Shown here in pieces: positions 26,094 through 36,900 of a stretch of 64,000 bases of DNA. This DNA is from Thermonema rossianum DSM 10300 (GTDB lineage: Bacteria > Bacteroidota > Bacteroidia > Cytophagales > Thermonemataceae): the NCBI RefSeq assembly GCF_000426825.1, contig NZ_KE384579.1, positions 293,580 to 357,579 on the forward strand, in the 5' to 3' direction. Both the position numbers and the translations under genes were made by a program. A model generated the notes under the pieces. That model was given only the letters and a program-made list of their open reading frames with translations, had not been told where the DNA came from and searched no databases. The number at the start of each line of letters is the position of its first letter. The stretch's first letter is position 1.

Positions 26094-26873
26094 ATGCCTA
26101 AAAGTATGACCATACAATGGCAAGGCAAAACTTATTGCCTCGAGCTTGACAAGGCAACCCCCATTGGCATTCCATTGCGTGCGGGCAGTCAAAACCCCAA
26201 CTGCTATTGGGCAGAGCCGCCACGCTTCGAAACCATACGCGTGGGCGACTTTGTGGGCAGTGTGGCAGAGGGAGGCAGTTGCAACTATCAAAAAGTAACC
26301 CTTACACCCCATGGCAATGGCACACACACCGAATGCTATGGACATATATGCGATGACCCGCAGGCTACCATTGCCCGCTGCCTTCAAGCCGGCTGGTGGG
26401 TGGCATTGCTTGTGAGTCTCGAGCCCGAAAAACAAGCATCCGGCGACCGGGTGCTTACCTTGAGCGCATTAAAAGCATCAATAAACAAACTGCCACTCAC
26501 TGACTTTGAAGCTTTGGTGATTCGCACACTGCCCAATACAGCCGAAAAAATGACCAAAAACTACAACAACACCAACCCGCCCTATCTGGAGCCTGCTCTT
26601 GCCGAATGGTGTGCCCGGCAAGGCATCCGGCATTTGTTGGTAGATTTGCCTTCGCTCGATCGTGAAGAAGATGGCGGCAAGCTATTGGCACACAAAGCCT
26701 TTTGGCAGTACCCGCAGGCGATACGGCGCCATGCTACCGTAACCGAATTGATTTACGTGCCCGATGCGCTCCCCGATGGCTTATATGCCTTGCAACTGAT
26801 GGCACCCTTTTGGGAAACCGATGCAGTGCCTTCAACGCCTGTGCTTTTTCCCCTGAAAGAAATTGAAGTATGA
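26094..26873 (+). CDS. Cyclase-family metal-dependent hydrolase (kynurenine formamidase-like)
   Basis: Member of the KynB/cyclase superfamily. The metal-binding motif appears as HGNGTHTECYGH, close to the family HxGTHxDxPxH pattern but without the Asp-x-Pro part. EAGSCNY-like and LPSLDREEDGG blocks are also seen. The ATG at 26094 is chosen; the longer frame starts from a TTG at 26055 and adds only a Thr- and Lys-rich stretch. KynB-type enzymes are about 210 residues; this one is 259, so another hydrolase of the family is possible. If it is a formamidase it would feed the kynurenine pathway suggested by the pair at 14.9-16.8 kb. Confidence 0.72.
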   Translation: MPKSMTIQWQGKTYCLELDKATPIGIPLRAGSQNPNCYWAEPPRFETIRVGDFVGSVAEGGSCNYQKVTLTPHGNGTHTECYGHICDDPQATIARCLQAGWWVALLVSLEPEKQASGDRVLTLSALKASINKLPLTDFEALVIRTLPNTAEKMTKNYNNTNPPYLEPALAEWCARQGIRHLLVDLPSLDREEDGGKLLAHKAFWQYPQAIRRHATVTELIYVPDALPDGLYALQLMAPFWETDAVPSTPVLFPLKEIEV

Positions 26874-26897
26874 TTTAGGAGATTTCACCAAAAAAAC

Positions 26898-26905
26898 TAT
26901 TTTTG
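26898..26905 (+). promoter_or_regulatory. -7 promoter element (TATTTTTG)
   Basis: Perfect TAnnTTTG match. It ends two bases before the first ATG (26907) of the small gene that follows. If used, transcription would begin after that ATG, so the real start would be the ATG at 26934. No clear -33 TTG is visible. Confidence 0.4.
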
Positions 26906-26933
26906 TATGTATGCTGATAACCTGACCGTCTTT

Positions 26934-27326
26934 ATGACCCCAGAAGAAAAAGAAGCCCTGCTGCTGCTTGAGTATGCCATCTTTCGCTATCATGGTTTTG
27001 ATGACGAAGAGCGGGCACGCCTTGAAAGCGATGCGGCTGCCCTGAACGCCCAAAGCCAATTGGCGAAAGTGTATGCTTTTGTAGATGATATTCTGCAAAA
27101 AACCAATCAGAGTGAGGTGGCTGTTTTTGAGGCTGCGCTCACCCGTATCAAAGAGGTATTTGCCGAGCTGTCCGAAGACCGCCGCCTTGAATATGTCATT
27201 CAGGTATGGAATGCCAACAAAGCGAAAGGTTACGTAACCGAAATAGAAGCCATCGCCTTGTTGAAGGTGGCCAAAGAGTTGGGCATTCAACGGGGATTTG
27301 TGGAATACGTGCGGCAGCAGCGCTAA
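26934..27326 (+). CDS. Small acidic helical protein, possibly TerB-like
   Basis: A short all-helical, acidic protein with no signal peptide. I do not recognise it securely. The pattern of charged helices, with an acidic stretch IKEVFAELSEDRRLEYVIQVW followed by GYVTEIEAIALLKVAKELGI, is reminiscent of TerB-type domains, which bind metal through acidic residues, but no clear metal cluster can be pointed out. The start is uncertain. ATG 26907 gives 139 residues; ATG 26934 gives 130 and agrees with a TATTTTTG element that ends at 26905. It is convergent with corA, with 6 bases between the stops. Confidence 0.6.
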   Translation: MTPEEKEALLLLEYAIFRYHGFDDEERARLESDAAALNAQSQLAKVYAFVDDILQKTNQSEVAVFEAALTRIKEVFAELSEDRRLEYVIQVWNANKAKGYVTEIEAIALLKVAKELGIQRGFVEYVRQQR

Positions 27327-27332
27327 AAAAAC

Positions 27333-28244
27333 CTATAGCCATTTTTTCTTTTTGAAAATGAAATAGATGACCACCGTAAGCAATACCATGACACCCCATA
27401 CCCCAAAGTAGCCATAATGCATCTTTAACTCGGGCATGTATTCGAAGTTCATGCCATATACCCCGACGATGAAAGTCAGGGGCAGAAAGAATACCGAGAA
27501 AATAGTGAGTATGCGCATCACCTCGTTGGTTTGGTGGGCAGCCAACGATAAATAAAAATTCAACAGGTTGCCGGCGTCTTCTTCTGCTTGCCGGAAACTG
27601 TTTTGCAAGTGTTGCGCCAAATCGAGCGTATCTTGCCAATAGAAGCTTTGGTGTTTTTTATCGCTGCGGAAGGCACTCAATACCTCTTGCATAAGAAAAA
27701 CGATATTGCGCAAAACCCCTGCTTTCCTTTTTAGGAAGTACAACGCCCTTTGCATTTGCGGTTGCAGCTCTTCTTCTTGAAACAAACGTGCTTCGTACTC
27801 GTCTATCTGCTTGATGAGCTCTACTACTATGGGGCGGTAACTTTCCAAACTCTCATGAATCAAATGCACAATGATTTGCCGGGTGCTAAATGCCTTTTGC
27901 CGCTGTTCGAAGCGCTTGGCTATTTCTTCTATAAATGGCAGGGGCATGCGATGAATCGTAATCAACAAATGGTCTTTGGTGTAAATGGCTATCTTGGTAC
28001 TAAGGTCTTGCACCGTATGGGCATCGGCAGGGGCATCTTGTTGATAGGCTCTTAAAATAACGAAATGCCCTTCCTCGAAGGGCTCGGCTTTGGGCAGGTG
28101 TTCCGGGTCCAGGCAGTCTTGTATGTGTTCAAGGCTGAAATCATAAGTTTGGTGCAACGCTTCGAACTCGATGGCACCGGGCGACTGCACGTCTATCCAA
28201 CAAAGTGGTTGTTCATCACCGGGCATTATGAGTTTGCGAATCAT
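27333..28244 (-). CDS. corA: CorA-type magnesium/cobalt transporter
   Basis: Pentameric divalent cation channel of the inner membrane. The signature GMN sits between the two C-terminal helices (FIVGVYGMNFEYMPE), followed by a last transmembrane helix and the basic end KKKKWL. The large N-terminal cytoplasmic domain is present with long helices around 130-230. I place the start at the ATG at 28244 (MIRKLIMPGDEQP), giving 303 residues, instead of the frame opening at 28409, whose extra part would overlap the divergent gene and has no homology-like features. The starts of the two divergent genes are then about 54 bases apart. Confidence 0.92.
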   Translation of the reverse strand: MIRKLIMPGDEQPLCWIDVQSPGAIEFEALHQTYDFSLEHIQDCLDPEHLPKAEPFEEGHFVILRAYQQDAPADAHTVQDLSTKIAIYTKDHLLITIHRMPLPFIEEIAKRFEQRQKAFSTRQIIVHLIHESLESYRPIVVELIKQIDEYEARLFQEEELQPQMQRALYFLKRKAGVLRNIVFLMQEVLSAFRSDKKHQSFYWQDTLDLAQHLQNSFRQAEEDAGNLLNFYLSLAAHQTNEVMRILTIFSVFFLPLTFIVGVYGMNFEYMPELKMHYGYFGVWGVMVLLTVVIYFIFKKKKWL

Positions 28245-28298
28245 GGAAAATCTTTGTTTTTTGCTTGTAATCGCAAACAAGATAAGCAGAAGAAAGCA

Positions 28299-29072
28299 AT
28301 GTACAAGATTGCAATGATTGGTGCCGGCAATGTGGCTTGGCATTTGGCACCCGCTTTGGAGCAGTGTGGGCATCTGGTAACTACCGTTTACAGCCGGCGG
28401 TTGCACCATGCCGCAGCACTTTGCGAGCGCCTGTATGAGGCAGAAGCCACAGATTCATTGGATTTTTCCGAGACCGCTGCCAACTTTTTTGTGCTATCGG
28501 TGAGTGATGACGCTCTGCCCGTGGTGGTCGATCGTCTGATTTTACCGGAACATCCCCTCATGGTAGTGCATACCTCCGGCAGCCGTCCCTTGGAAGTGTT
28601 GCGTGTGTTGGAGGTGCCGCATGGTGTTTTCTATCCTTTGCAAACCTTTTCCAAAACCAAACCGTTAGACTGGCACCGGCTGCCCATCTGTGTGGAGGGC
28701 AACACACCTGAAACGGAAGCCCGCCTTTTGCGCTTGGCGCGGGCGTTGAGCACTCGTGTCTATCAAGTCAACTCGGAACGCCGGCGCTATTTGCATGTGG
28801 CGGCTGTTTTTGCCTGTAATTTTACCAACCACTTGTTGGCTTTGGCAGAAGATTTGTGCGAACAATATGACCTGGATTTTGACATGCTGCGCCCTTTGGT
28901 TGGCGAAACCATCGAAAAAGCCATGCAAATAGGGGCACGCCAAGCACAAACCGGACCGGCGGCACGTGGCGACGTGGAGCTGATAGAGCAGCATTTGCGT
29001 CTTTTGGCTCACGACCCGGACAAGCAGCGCATTTACCGCTTGCTAAGCGAGAGCATCCTCAATCAACATTGA
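28299..29072 (+). CDS. Rossmann-like / DUF2520 protein
   Basis: Predicted NAD(P)-binding protein of unknown substrate. The N-terminus is a dinucleotide fold (MYKIAMIGAGNVAWHLAPAL). The second half is the DUF2520 helical domain (YLHVAAVFACNFTNHLLALAEDL, then GDVELIEQHLRLLAHDP). It resembles proteins grouped with ketopantoate or pyrroline-carboxylate reductases, but no pathway is assigned. The start at 28299 is preferred over 28065, because the longer frame runs antisense through corA. 257 residues is the usual size. A small unknown gene follows 19 bases later. Confidence 0.85.
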   Translation: MYKIAMIGAGNVAWHLAPALEQCGHLVTTVYSRRLHHAAALCERLYEAEATDSLDFSETAANFFVLSVSDDALPVVVDRLILPEHPLMVVHTSGSRPLEVLRVLEVPHGVFYPLQTFSKTKPLDWHRLPICVEGNTPETEARLLRLARALSTRVYQVNSERRRYLHVAAVFACNFTNHLLALAEDLCEQYDLDFDMLRPLVGETIEKAMQIGARQAQTGPAARGDVELIEQHLRLLAHDPDKQRIYRLLSESILNQH

Positions 29073-29091
29073 AAACATAAGTTCTATCCCT

Positions 29092-29508
29092 ATGCCTGTT
29101 TATGTTGCCATCTTGAATATTCCCAAACACCGCGTCGTAGATGCTTTTCAGGAAGTATATACCACTTCAGAAGAAGCAGAGTATTCTTTTCTGCCCGCAC
29201 TCATCGAAGGGCTGGTAAATGGCTTGCGCTGGGTGGGAACCACCCGTGCCGACGAGTTTGTGGCACAATACGAGCAAGCCGTGGGGGTGCGCTTCGAAGA
29301 AGCCGACCTTTTCGAAGACGGGCGCATAGTGGTGGAGATGGCCGACGTGGAGGGCAAGCCTCTGCGCTATTCACGTTTTCAGTTTGCCCCCGGTGAGCCG
29401 CCGCGGATGCAGATGAAGACTATCCTGCGGGCTCTGAAAGAAGCCTTGATTGAGCAGGAAGAGTACGAACTGCTGGCAGTACTTAAGCAACGCCTGCCGC
29501 AAGAGTAA
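29092..29508 (+). CDS. Hypothetical protein, 138 aa
   Basis: I do not recognise this protein. It starts MPVYVAILNIPKHRVVDAFQEVYTTS, has no signal peptide or membrane segment, and looks like a small alpha/beta soluble protein with acidic surface and a helical C-terminus rich in Glu and Leu. Codon use and G+C match the neighbours, so it is probably real. It follows the DUF2520 gene by 19 bases and may share its transcript, while valS begins about 110 bases later with its own promoter element. Confidence 0.6.
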   Translation: MPVYVAILNIPKHRVVDAFQEVYTTSEEAEYSFLPALIEGLVNGLRWVGTTRADEFVAQYEQAVGVRFEEADLFEDGRIVVEMADVEGKPLRYSRFQFAPGEPPRMQMKTILRALKEALIEQEEYELLAVLKQRLPQE

Positions 29509-29561
29509 ACTTGCTTGCTATCTGCTTCGCTTTTTTCTCATGTCAAAACATGCATTTTTCA

Positions 29562-29569
29562 TAACTTTG
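29562..29569 (+). promoter_or_regulatory. -7 promoter element upstream of valS (TAACTTTG)
   Basis: Perfect TAnnTTTG match 52 bases before the valS start. No good -33 TTG at 17-20 bases upstream, so only the -7 part is supported. Confidence 0.45.
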
Positions 29570-29620
29570 AAGCTTCCAAAGGATTCCTTGTTTCCCGAAA
29601 AGCAGAAATGATACAGCCAT

Positions 29621-32326
29621 ATGGAATTAGCAAAGAAGTATAACCCGGCCGAAGTAGAAGACAAATGGTACCGGTACTGGCTTGAAAATAAAGTGTTTTC
29701 AGCCAAGCCCAATCCCGAAAAAGAACCTTACTGCATTGTCATACCGCCCCCCAACGTAACCGGTGTGTTGCATATGGGGCATATGCTCAACAACACTATA
29801 CAGGATGTGCTCATCCGGCGCGCACGCATGCAGGGAAAAGAAGCCTGTTGGGTGCCCGGTACCGACCACGCATCCATTGCTACCGAAGCCAAGGTGGTGC
29901 GTATGTTGCGCGAGCGTGGCATCAGCAAGCACGAACTAAGCCGTGAAGAGTTTTTAAAATATGCTTGGGAGTGGAAAGAAAAATATGGCGGCATCATCCT
30001 CGAGCAGCTGAAAAAGCTGGGCGCCTCTTGCGATTGGGACCGCACCCGCTTCACCATGGATGACAAGTATTACAAGGCGGTCATCCGTGTGTTTGTGGAC
30101 CTCTACAAAAAAGGCTACATCTATCGCGGCTTGCGCATGATTAACTGGGACCCCGAAGCCAAAACCGCACTTTCAAACGAAGAGGTCATCTATAAAGAAG
30201 AAGGCGAAATATCGAAGCTCTACCATGTGCGCTATCCTTTGGCTGACGGTTCCGGACATGTGGTGATTGCCACAACCCGCCCCGAGACCATTTTGGCAGA
30301 TACCGCCATAGCCGTCAACCCCAACGATGAGCGCTATGCCGCCTTGGTGGGCAAGCAAGCCTTGGTGCCCTTTGTGAACCGCCCCATCCCCATCATTGCC
30401 GACGACTATGTGGACACTTCCTTTGGTACCGGTTGTTTGAAGGTAACGCCGGCACATGACCCCAACGACTATGAAATAGGACTGCGCCACCAATTGGAAG
30501 TGATAGATATTCTTAACGAAGATGGCAGCTTGAACGAAGCTTGCGGCGTGGAAAAATATGTGGGCAAGGATCGCTTCGAAGTGCGTAAGATGATAGCCAA
30601 AGACTTGGAAGAGGCAGGCTTGTTGGTGAAGGTGGAAGAAATTACGAACAAGGTAGGGCGTTCGGAACGCACCGGTGCAGTGGTAGAACCGCGCCTTTCG
30701 TTGCAGTGGTTCATCAAAATGAAGGAAATATCGAAACGGGCACTCGAAGCCGTGGAAAAAGACGAGGTGCAGCTGGTGCCTGCCAAGTTCAAAAACATTT
30801 ACCGCCACTGGATGGAAAACGTGCGTGACTGGTGCATTTCGCGCCAATTGTGGTGGGGACACCGCATCCCGGCTTACTATTACGGTGAAGGTGAAAACGA
30901 TTTCGTGGTAGCCGAAACCATTGAAGAAGCGGTGGCACTGGCACGTGAAAAAAGCGGCAACCCGCACTTGCAAGCAAGCGACCTGCGCCAAGATGAAGAC
31001 GTGCTGGATACCTGGGCGTCGTCATGGCTGTGGCCCATTGCCGTGTTCGATGGTTTTGAAGATGAGTATTTCGACAAAGAAAAAGGGAAAATACACAAAG
31101 AGAAGAACGCGGACCTGAACTATTTTTACCCTACCAAAGTGCTGGTAACCGCCCCCGAAATCCTTTTCTTCTGGGTGGCTCGTATGATCATTGCCGGTTA
31201 TGAATACTTAGACGAACGTCCTTTTGAGCATGTGTATCTTACCGGCATTGTGCGCGATAAGCTGGGGCGCAAAATGTCGAAGTCTTTGGGCAACTCGCCC
31301 GACCCACTCGAGCTGATGGCTCAATATGGTGCCGACGGCGTGCGCGTGGGCATGCTCTTTTCTTCGCCTGCGGGCAATGACCTGCTGTTCGACGAGAAAC
31401 TGTGTGAGCAAGGGCGCAACTTTGCCAATAAAATATGGAATGCCTTCCGTTTGGTGAAGGGCTGGACCGTAGAGGCGGGCGCTGCCATGCCGGCACGCAA
31501 CCGATTGGCTACAGACTGGCTGCGGGCACGCCTCGAAACCGTGAAACAAGCCCTGGACGAGCAGTTTGCACAGTACCGCCTGTCCGAAGCCCTCATGACC
31601 CTGTATAAGTTCATTTGGGATGATTTCTGCTCTTGGTACCTCGAAATGGTGAAGCCTGCCTTTGGGCAACCCATCGATGCGCCTACCTATGAGCAGACAA
31701 CTGCTTTCTTCGATGAAATATTGCGCCTGTTGCATCCTTTCATGCCTTTCATCACGGAGGAGTTGTGGCAGCATTTGAGCGAGCGCCGGAACGGTGAAAC
31801 CATCTGCCAGGCACCCTATCCGCAAGTGCAGGCAGCAGCCGACACAGGGCTTATAGAAGAAATGGAGCGCATGATGGAGCTCATAGCACAAGTGCGCAAT
31901 GTGCGTGCCGAGCGCCAAATACCGAACAAAGATAGCCTGCCTCTGTTCATCAAGACGAACCGCCAAGCTCTGTACGAACGCTATGCCGAGATAGTGAAAA
32001 AGATGGCTAACCTTGCGGAAATAGCCTTTGGAGAGCCTGCCGAAGGACAAAACGCCATTCCGTTCGTTTTGAAAGAAGACGAGTGCTTCCTGGTGGTAGA
32101 AGGAAGCGTGGATACGGAGCAGCTGAAAGCCGACCTGCTCAAAGAGCTCGACTATTATCGTGGCTTCAAGCAGAGCGTGGAAAAGAAACTATCGAACGAG
32201 CGTTTTGTACAAAATGCACCGGCAGCTGTGGTGGAAAAAGAGCGTAAAAAGCTGGCAGATGCAGAGGCAAAAATAGCAGCCATCGAGGAAAGCTTGGCAA
32301 AGCTTGGGCACGCAATTGACAAGTAA
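29621..32326 (+). CDS. valS: Valyl-tRNA synthetase
   Basis: Charges tRNA-Val and edits mis-charged threonine. The HIGH motif is HMGHMLNNT (in [14 protein letters not shown], about residue 51), the editing domain spans about 190-340 ([15 protein letters not shown]), and [15 protein letters not shown] is intact near residue 549. The end carries the charged coiled-coil tRNA-binding arm (about 830-895, [16 protein letters not shown] and [13 protein letters not shown]). The length of 901 is within the normal range. A terminator follows at 32353-32383. Confidence 0.97.
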   Translation: MELAKKYNPAEVEDKWYRYWLENKVFSAKPNPEKEPYCIVIPPPNVTGVLHMGHMLNNTIQDVLIRRARMQGKEACWVPGTDHASIATEAKVVRMLRERGISKHELSREEFLKYAWEWKEKYGGIILEQLKKLGASCDWDRTRFTMDDKYYKAVIRVFVDLYKKGYIYRGLRMINWDPEAKTALSNEEVIYKEEGEISKLYHVRYPLADGSGHVVIATTRPETILADTAIAVNPNDERYAALVGKQALVPFVNRPIPIIADDYVDTSFGTGCLKVTPAHDPNDYEIGLRHQLEVIDILNEDGSLNEACGVEKYVGKDRFEVRKMIAKDLEEAGLLVKVEEITNKVGRSERTGAVVEPRLSLQWFIKMKEISKRALEAVEKDEVQLVPAKFKNIYRHWMENVRDWCISRQLWWGHRIPAYYYGEGENDFVVAETIEEAVALAREKSGNPHLQASDLRQDEDVLDTWASSWLWPIAVFDGFEDEYFDKEKGKIHKEKNADLNYFYPTKVLVTAPEILFFWVARMIIAGYEYLDERPFEHVYLTGIVRDKLGRKMSKSLGNSPDPLELMAQYGADGVRVGMLFSSPAGNDLLFDEKLCEQGRNFANKIWNAFRLVKGWTVEAGAAMPARNRLATDWLRARLETVKQALDEQFAQYRLSEALMTLYKFIWDDFCSWYLEMVKPAFGQPIDAPTYEQTTAFFDEILRLLHPFMPFITEELWQHLSERRNGETICQAPYPQVQAAADTGLIEEMERMMELIAQVRNVRAERQIPNKDSLPLFIKTNRQALYERYAEIVKKMANLAEIAFGEPAEGQNAIPFVLKEDECFLVVEGSVDTEQLKADLLKELDYYRGFKQSVEKKLSNERFVQNAPAAVVEKERKKLADAEAKIAAIEESLAKLGHAIDK

Positions 32327-32352
32327 TAGCCTGTCTCATACTTCTTTTGTTA

Positions 32353-32383
32353 AGCACCGCTTCGCGAAGGGCGGTGCTTTTTT
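32353..32383 (+). terminator. Rho-independent terminator of valS
   Basis: AGCACCGC pairs with GCGGTGCT over an inner CTTCGCGAAG, and a run of Ts follows. Confidence 0.85.
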
Positions 32384-32412
32384 CATGCCCAAAAGTAATA
32401 CCGGCTATTTGC

Positions 32413-32443
32413 TTGTAATATCCTGAAAAACTGACTATCTTTT
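32413..32443 (+). promoter_or_regulatory. Possible ispH promoter
   Basis: TTG at 32413-32415, a 20-base spacer, and TATCTTTT at 32436-32443, one base from the TAnnTTTG consensus. The ispH ATG is 82 bases further on. Confidence 0.4.
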
Positions 32444-32525
32444 TGGTAGAGATTCCCGGCTTTATGCAAACAAAACAGAGCGTACGGCGTTTATATTTTA
32501 TGACTTTATCAATGCACCCGTATAT

Positions 32526-33374
32526 ATGATACCAAACGTACAAGTAACCATCGACAAGGAGTCGGGATTTTGTTTTGGTGTGGTGTATGCCATAGCCATG
32601 GCAGAAGATATTTTAGACGAAGAAGGGCTGCTCTACTGCCTTGGCGACATCGTGCACAACGACGCAGAGGTGGAGCGCCTGCAGAAAAAAGGCTTGGTTA
32701 TCATCACACACGAGGAGCTGAAAGGCATACGCAATGCCAAAGTATTGATACGTGCCCATGGCGAACCGCCTTCTACTTATGAAATAGCGCTTAAAAACAA
32801 CCTTGAGCTGATAGATGCTTCTTGCCCGGTAGTGCTTAAGTTGCAACACAGAATCAAAAATTCTTTTGACAAGGGAGAACACATATTTATTTATGGCAAG
32901 CACGGACATGCCGAGGTGGTAGGCTTGTTGGGGCAGACCCAAGGCAAAGCCGTCGTTTTTCAGTCTTTGGATGAGTTGAAAGATAAACCACTGCCCAAGC
33001 ATATTACGCTTTACAGCCAAACAACCAAAAGCACGGATAAATTTTACGAAATAAAAGCCGCTTTGGAGCAGATGGGCTATGAAGTGAACGCCAACGATAC
33101 GATTTGTCGGCAGGTGTCGAACCGGGACAAGGAGTTGCGCGAATTTGCCCGCCGCTTTGATAAGATTGTATTTGTGGCAGGTACCAAATCATCGAATGGC
33201 AAAGTGTTGTATGAAGTATGCAAAAGTCAAAATCCGCATACTTACTTCGTATCGCAGCCCGGTGAAGTGCGTCCTGAGTGGTTTGCGCCCGGCGACCGCG
33301 TAGGCATTTGCGGTGCTACTTCCACGCCCATGTGGCTGATGGAAGAAGTAAAAGCGAAGATAGAATCTTTTTAA
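32526..33374 (+). CDS. ispH: 4-hydroxy-3-methylbut-2-enyl diphosphate reductase
   Basis: Last enzyme of the MEP isoprenoid pathway, giving IPP and DMAPP. The three [4Fe-4S] cysteines are present: SGFCFGV (C16), IDASCPVV (C100) and DTICRQVSNRD (C194). His residues that bind the diphosphate are in DIVHND and GKHGHAEV. Glu/Ser/Asn-rich GTKSSNGK and the end ICGATSTPMWLMEEV fit the family, and 282 residues is a normal length. The crtZ-type carotenoid hydroxylase follows 41 bases downstream, linking isoprenoid supply to carotenoid modification. The terminator of valS separates it from upstream transcription. Confidence 0.95.
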   Translation: MIPNVQVTIDKESGFCFGVVYAIAMAEDILDEEGLLYCLGDIVHNDAEVERLQKKGLVIITHEELKGIRNAKVLIRAHGEPPSTYEIALKNNLELIDASCPVVLKLQHRIKNSFDKGEHIFIYGKHGHAEVVGLLGQTQGKAVVFQSLDELKDKPLPKHITLYSQTTKSTDKFYEIKAALEQMGYEVNANDTICRQVSNRDKELREFARRFDKIVFVAGTKSSNGKVLYEVCKSQNPHTYFVSQPGEVRPEWFAPGDRVGICGATSTPMWLMEEVKAKIESF

Positions 33375-33415
33375 ACTGCTATATTTAAAAAACAAACAAA
33401 AATCGACCGTCAAAA

Positions 33416-33895
33416 ATGGAATACCTAAGCTTTGCTTTGATTGCTGTTGCTACCTTTTTCTTTATGGAAGGTGTGGCTTGGTTTACCCACAAGTACATTA
33501 TGCATGGCATCTTGTGGTCTTGGCATGAATCTCACCATAAGCCACACCAAGGATTTTGGGAGAAAAACGACCTGTTCTTCATACTGTTCAGTGTGCCGGC
33601 CATCGCTGCTTTTTACTTCGGCTATGCCATGCAATGGTCATGGCTCACTGCCATTGGTGTAGGCATTACGGCTTATGGCATCTTTTATATTGCCTTTCAC
33701 GATATCATTGTGCACCGGCGCATCAAGATTAAGTTTATGGCAAAGAACCGTTATTTGCAACGCATGATACGCGCCCATAAAATACACCATAAATATTTGG
33801 AAAAAGAAGGGGCAGAAGCATTCGGTTTTCTTTATGCACCTAAAAAATACGACCCCTTCGCCACACGTGAAGACAAACAGCCAAAAGCATCCTGA
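33416..33895 (+). CDS. crtZ: Beta-carotene 3-hydroxylase (CrtZ-type di-iron membrane hydroxylase)
   Basis: Hydroxylates the beta-ionone rings of carotenoids, giving zeaxanthin-type products. The fatty acid hydroxylase superfamily histidine boxes are all visible: HKYIMH (22-27), HESHH, HDIIVHRR and HKIHH. About four transmembrane segments carry them. The start MEYLSFALIAVATFFFMEGVAW and the length of 159 fit CrtZ. No other carotenoid gene (crtB, crtI, crtY) is in the window. A hairpin that may end its transcript lies inside the opposite gene at 33917-33967. Confidence 0.88.
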   Translation: MEYLSFALIAVATFFFMEGVAWFTHKYIMHGILWSWHESHHKPHQGFWEKNDLFFILFSVPAIAAFYFGYAMQWSWLTAIGVGITAYGIFYIAFHDIIVHRRIKIKFMAKNRYLQRMIRAHKIHHKYLEKEGAEAFGFLYAPKKYDPFATREDKQPKAS

Positions 33896-33906
33896 AACCA
33901 AAAAGG

Positions 33907-36900
33907 CTAAAACAGCAAAGCTGCCCGCACATTGCCAAAATGAATGATACGGCTGCCGGGCAGCTTTCTTCCTTGATAACCAAAGGTGAGCTGCAAGCCA
34001 CTGCTCAGCTTCTGCTGCCATTGCAATTGCCAGCGCCAGTTGTTTCCCGGCGCCAATGACTCGAGCAATTCATAAGCCAAGGGCGTGTTCAAATCGCCTT
34101 CTGTGTAGGTGAGGCGAATAAAGCTTAACTGCCCTTGTATATTGAAATGAGGGTAGTTGGACCATTGTATGTCCATACTGCCTTCATACCACCAGGCTTG
34201 TACGTTTTCGTTGCCTTCTTTCTGCTGGTAAATCAAACTTGGACGCAGGCGCCACCGCCTGCCGGGCTGCCAGGTGTTTTCTGCTTGTGTGCGCCGCACC
34301 CGGTAGGCAAAATTCCGATTGAGGAACACGTCCGAGCGGTTGTCCACGTCTTTGATTGCCCCCGACACCACCAATTGCCATTGGCTGTGCCACTGCCACC
34401 GCACACTTATTTCGTAGTTCTCTTCGCGCCGGGTCTCGTAGCCCTGTGTGAGCAGTTGCCGCTGGCTGCTTTGCCATTGATTGATGGTAATGCCATAAAC
34501 CGGATGGCTGCGGTTCCAAAAAACCGTATTGCGCAACAGTTCGCGGCGTGAGAGCAGCGCTTCGTCGGCGGGGCGGAAAAAAGGAAGCCAGCGGGCAAGC
34601 CCATCGTTGCGGTTGACTTTCTGATTGAGTTGCCAATTGCTAAGCCCCGACAAGGCTTTGAACGCACCGTTGCCCGGAAACTGCCATTGCAAGCGATAGT
34701 ACCAATCGGAGCTGTAGGCAGTCACATACTCATCGGTGGGTGTGAATACTTTAATGTAATTTTTTTCGTCGGGGTTGAGGGCAAGGTAAAACTCATTGAG
34801 TTGGGCTACGCCGTCGCCATTGTCGTCGCGCCAAGTGTGCGTGCCTTGCCCTACGGGCACCTGTATGAAGGCAAAAGTGCGCTTGAGTTCCCGCCCGCTG
34901 CCATGTTGGTAAATCAGTCGCTGTTGCAGCTGTTTACGGCGGCTGCGGCTTTCCCATGCCAGGCGTGCTGCCCAGTTCTCTTCATTACGCAGGCTGTCGG
35001 CATAAAGCAAATGACGGTATGTAAGGCGCGCTTCTATGCTTTGTTGCTCGCCTTGCCGGTTTATGTCGGCTTGGGTGGTGTTTGCGTAGGCAAAAAGCTG
35101 CATGCTGCCTTCCTTGGGGCGGTAGTCTTCCCGGTAGGTGTGCATCAGCTGCCAGCGGAAACGCGCCGTGTCGGGCGATTGCAAAATGCCGCTCAATGCC
35201 TGATAGTGCATGGCTGAAAAGGTGATGCTGTCGTTGCTGCTTTGTATTATCTTGTTGTGGTCGAGGTCGGCAATGACTGCAGGTTGTATATGTTTCCCTT
35301 TATACTGCAGGCGTGTGTAACTACGCCACCAACGGCTTTGGCGTTGGCTTTGCAGGCTGTCAGCATAGAGCAGGGCATATAAGCCAAAAAACTGTTGTTC
35401 GAACACCCAGCGGGCAAACTCACTTTTCCAGCGGATGCGGCTTTGCCATCCTTCCAGTTGCTTATCGCGCCGGCGGTAGTTTACTTCTGCCCGGTAGCCG
35501 GTATGGTGCCCGTCGAAATGGCTATACCATCCTACAATATGCTCGCTTTGTTGGTTGAGGCGGGTGGTGTCGTAGGGCAACGACCAATCGCGGTTGAACT
35601 CTACGGGGCGAAAGCGGTCGATAAAAGAAAAGGAAGGGCTGTTGTACTCATAAATAAAACCACTTTCGCGCCGGCGAAGGCTGTCGAGCGTGGGGTGTTC
35701 TATTTGGTAATGCAGGCGCCCGGCGTAGCCTGCATTGTCGCCGTCGTCAATAGGAGAGTAGAGATTACGGTCTGTGAGTGAGTGGGCAAGGTCTATGGTA
35801 ATCCGCTGCCGCCAGCTTAGTTGCCGGCTATGATGCAGATGCCACATACTACGCTTTTCGGGCAGGCGCACCGGCGTAACCGGGGCATAGTTGCCTTGTG
35901 GAATGCCGTTTTGCGGCTCTACCCACTGAAACACTTGCCCGTTGGCTAAGGAACTACTCAGCACGTAGTTTCCTTTGTTGGGACCTACTTCGGAAAAACG
36001 CACCTGATAAACCGGTGCACCGGGTTCGGTCGTATATACAAAAACACCTTCATACAAGCCGGAAGCGGTCAGCGTGTCAATTTTTTTGTATAAAACCAAG
36101 TCGGGAGAGAAACTCACGGTATCGGCTGCCGTAATAAAAGCGCGTTCGCTTTGGTCGCCCACCAATGCCAATTGTTGCTTGTCTTCGGGGCGCAAGCTGA
36201 ACAACAGCGGTTGGTTGGGGTTGTCGGTTTCTATGTAATAACTCAAACGGGTATGGCTGCGCCGGCTTTCCCACGTCTGTTGAACAAAGCCGGTCAAGCG
36301 GCTATAGGTGCGGTCAGTATATTGGTAATCGACGCGTATGCGGCTAAACTGCGTGATGACAATATGCGGGTTAAAGGTGATTTCGGCTTGGTTATAATCA
36401 ATGACGTAGTCGCGGTCAAAGCCCCTTTCCAATAGTTTGCCGTCCAAATAGACTTTTTCAGAGCCTGCCAATATCAGAATAAATCGCTCATTTTGTCCCC
36501 CCCGCAGCCTGTATGGTCCCAAGACGCCTTCGATAGGCTGTATAAACGCCGAATGAAACTTGCCTTTGGCAATGGCAAAGCCGGCTTTGCTTTGTGCTTT
36601 GTGTTTTCCTACGGCATAGTGGGTTTGCAGGTAGCCCCCTTGCACGTTCCGCCTGAAGCGCAAAAAATAATCATCGTTTTCGCTAAGTACTACGTCGCCC
36701 AACTGCAGGCTTCCGTTTTGATGGATGAACTCAATGAGTATGTTGTCAAAGTCCTGTATCTGCTGTGTGTTGCCTTCGGGCTCGTAGGGCAGTTGGCGGT
36801 CGGTGATGGAAGCACGCAGTTGCACTTGCTCGCTTAGTTTGCCTTCTATTTGCAGGTTGAGCGTAGAATTAAACTGTGCGGTGTTGCCGGTGCCCACACT

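Noticed and set aside
28065..28298. N-terminal extension of the DUF2520 gene
   Set aside because: The extension is antisense to corA; the Rossmann motif begins right at the ATG at 28299.
31208..32050. 280-codon frame opposite valS
   Set aside because: Antisense shadow.
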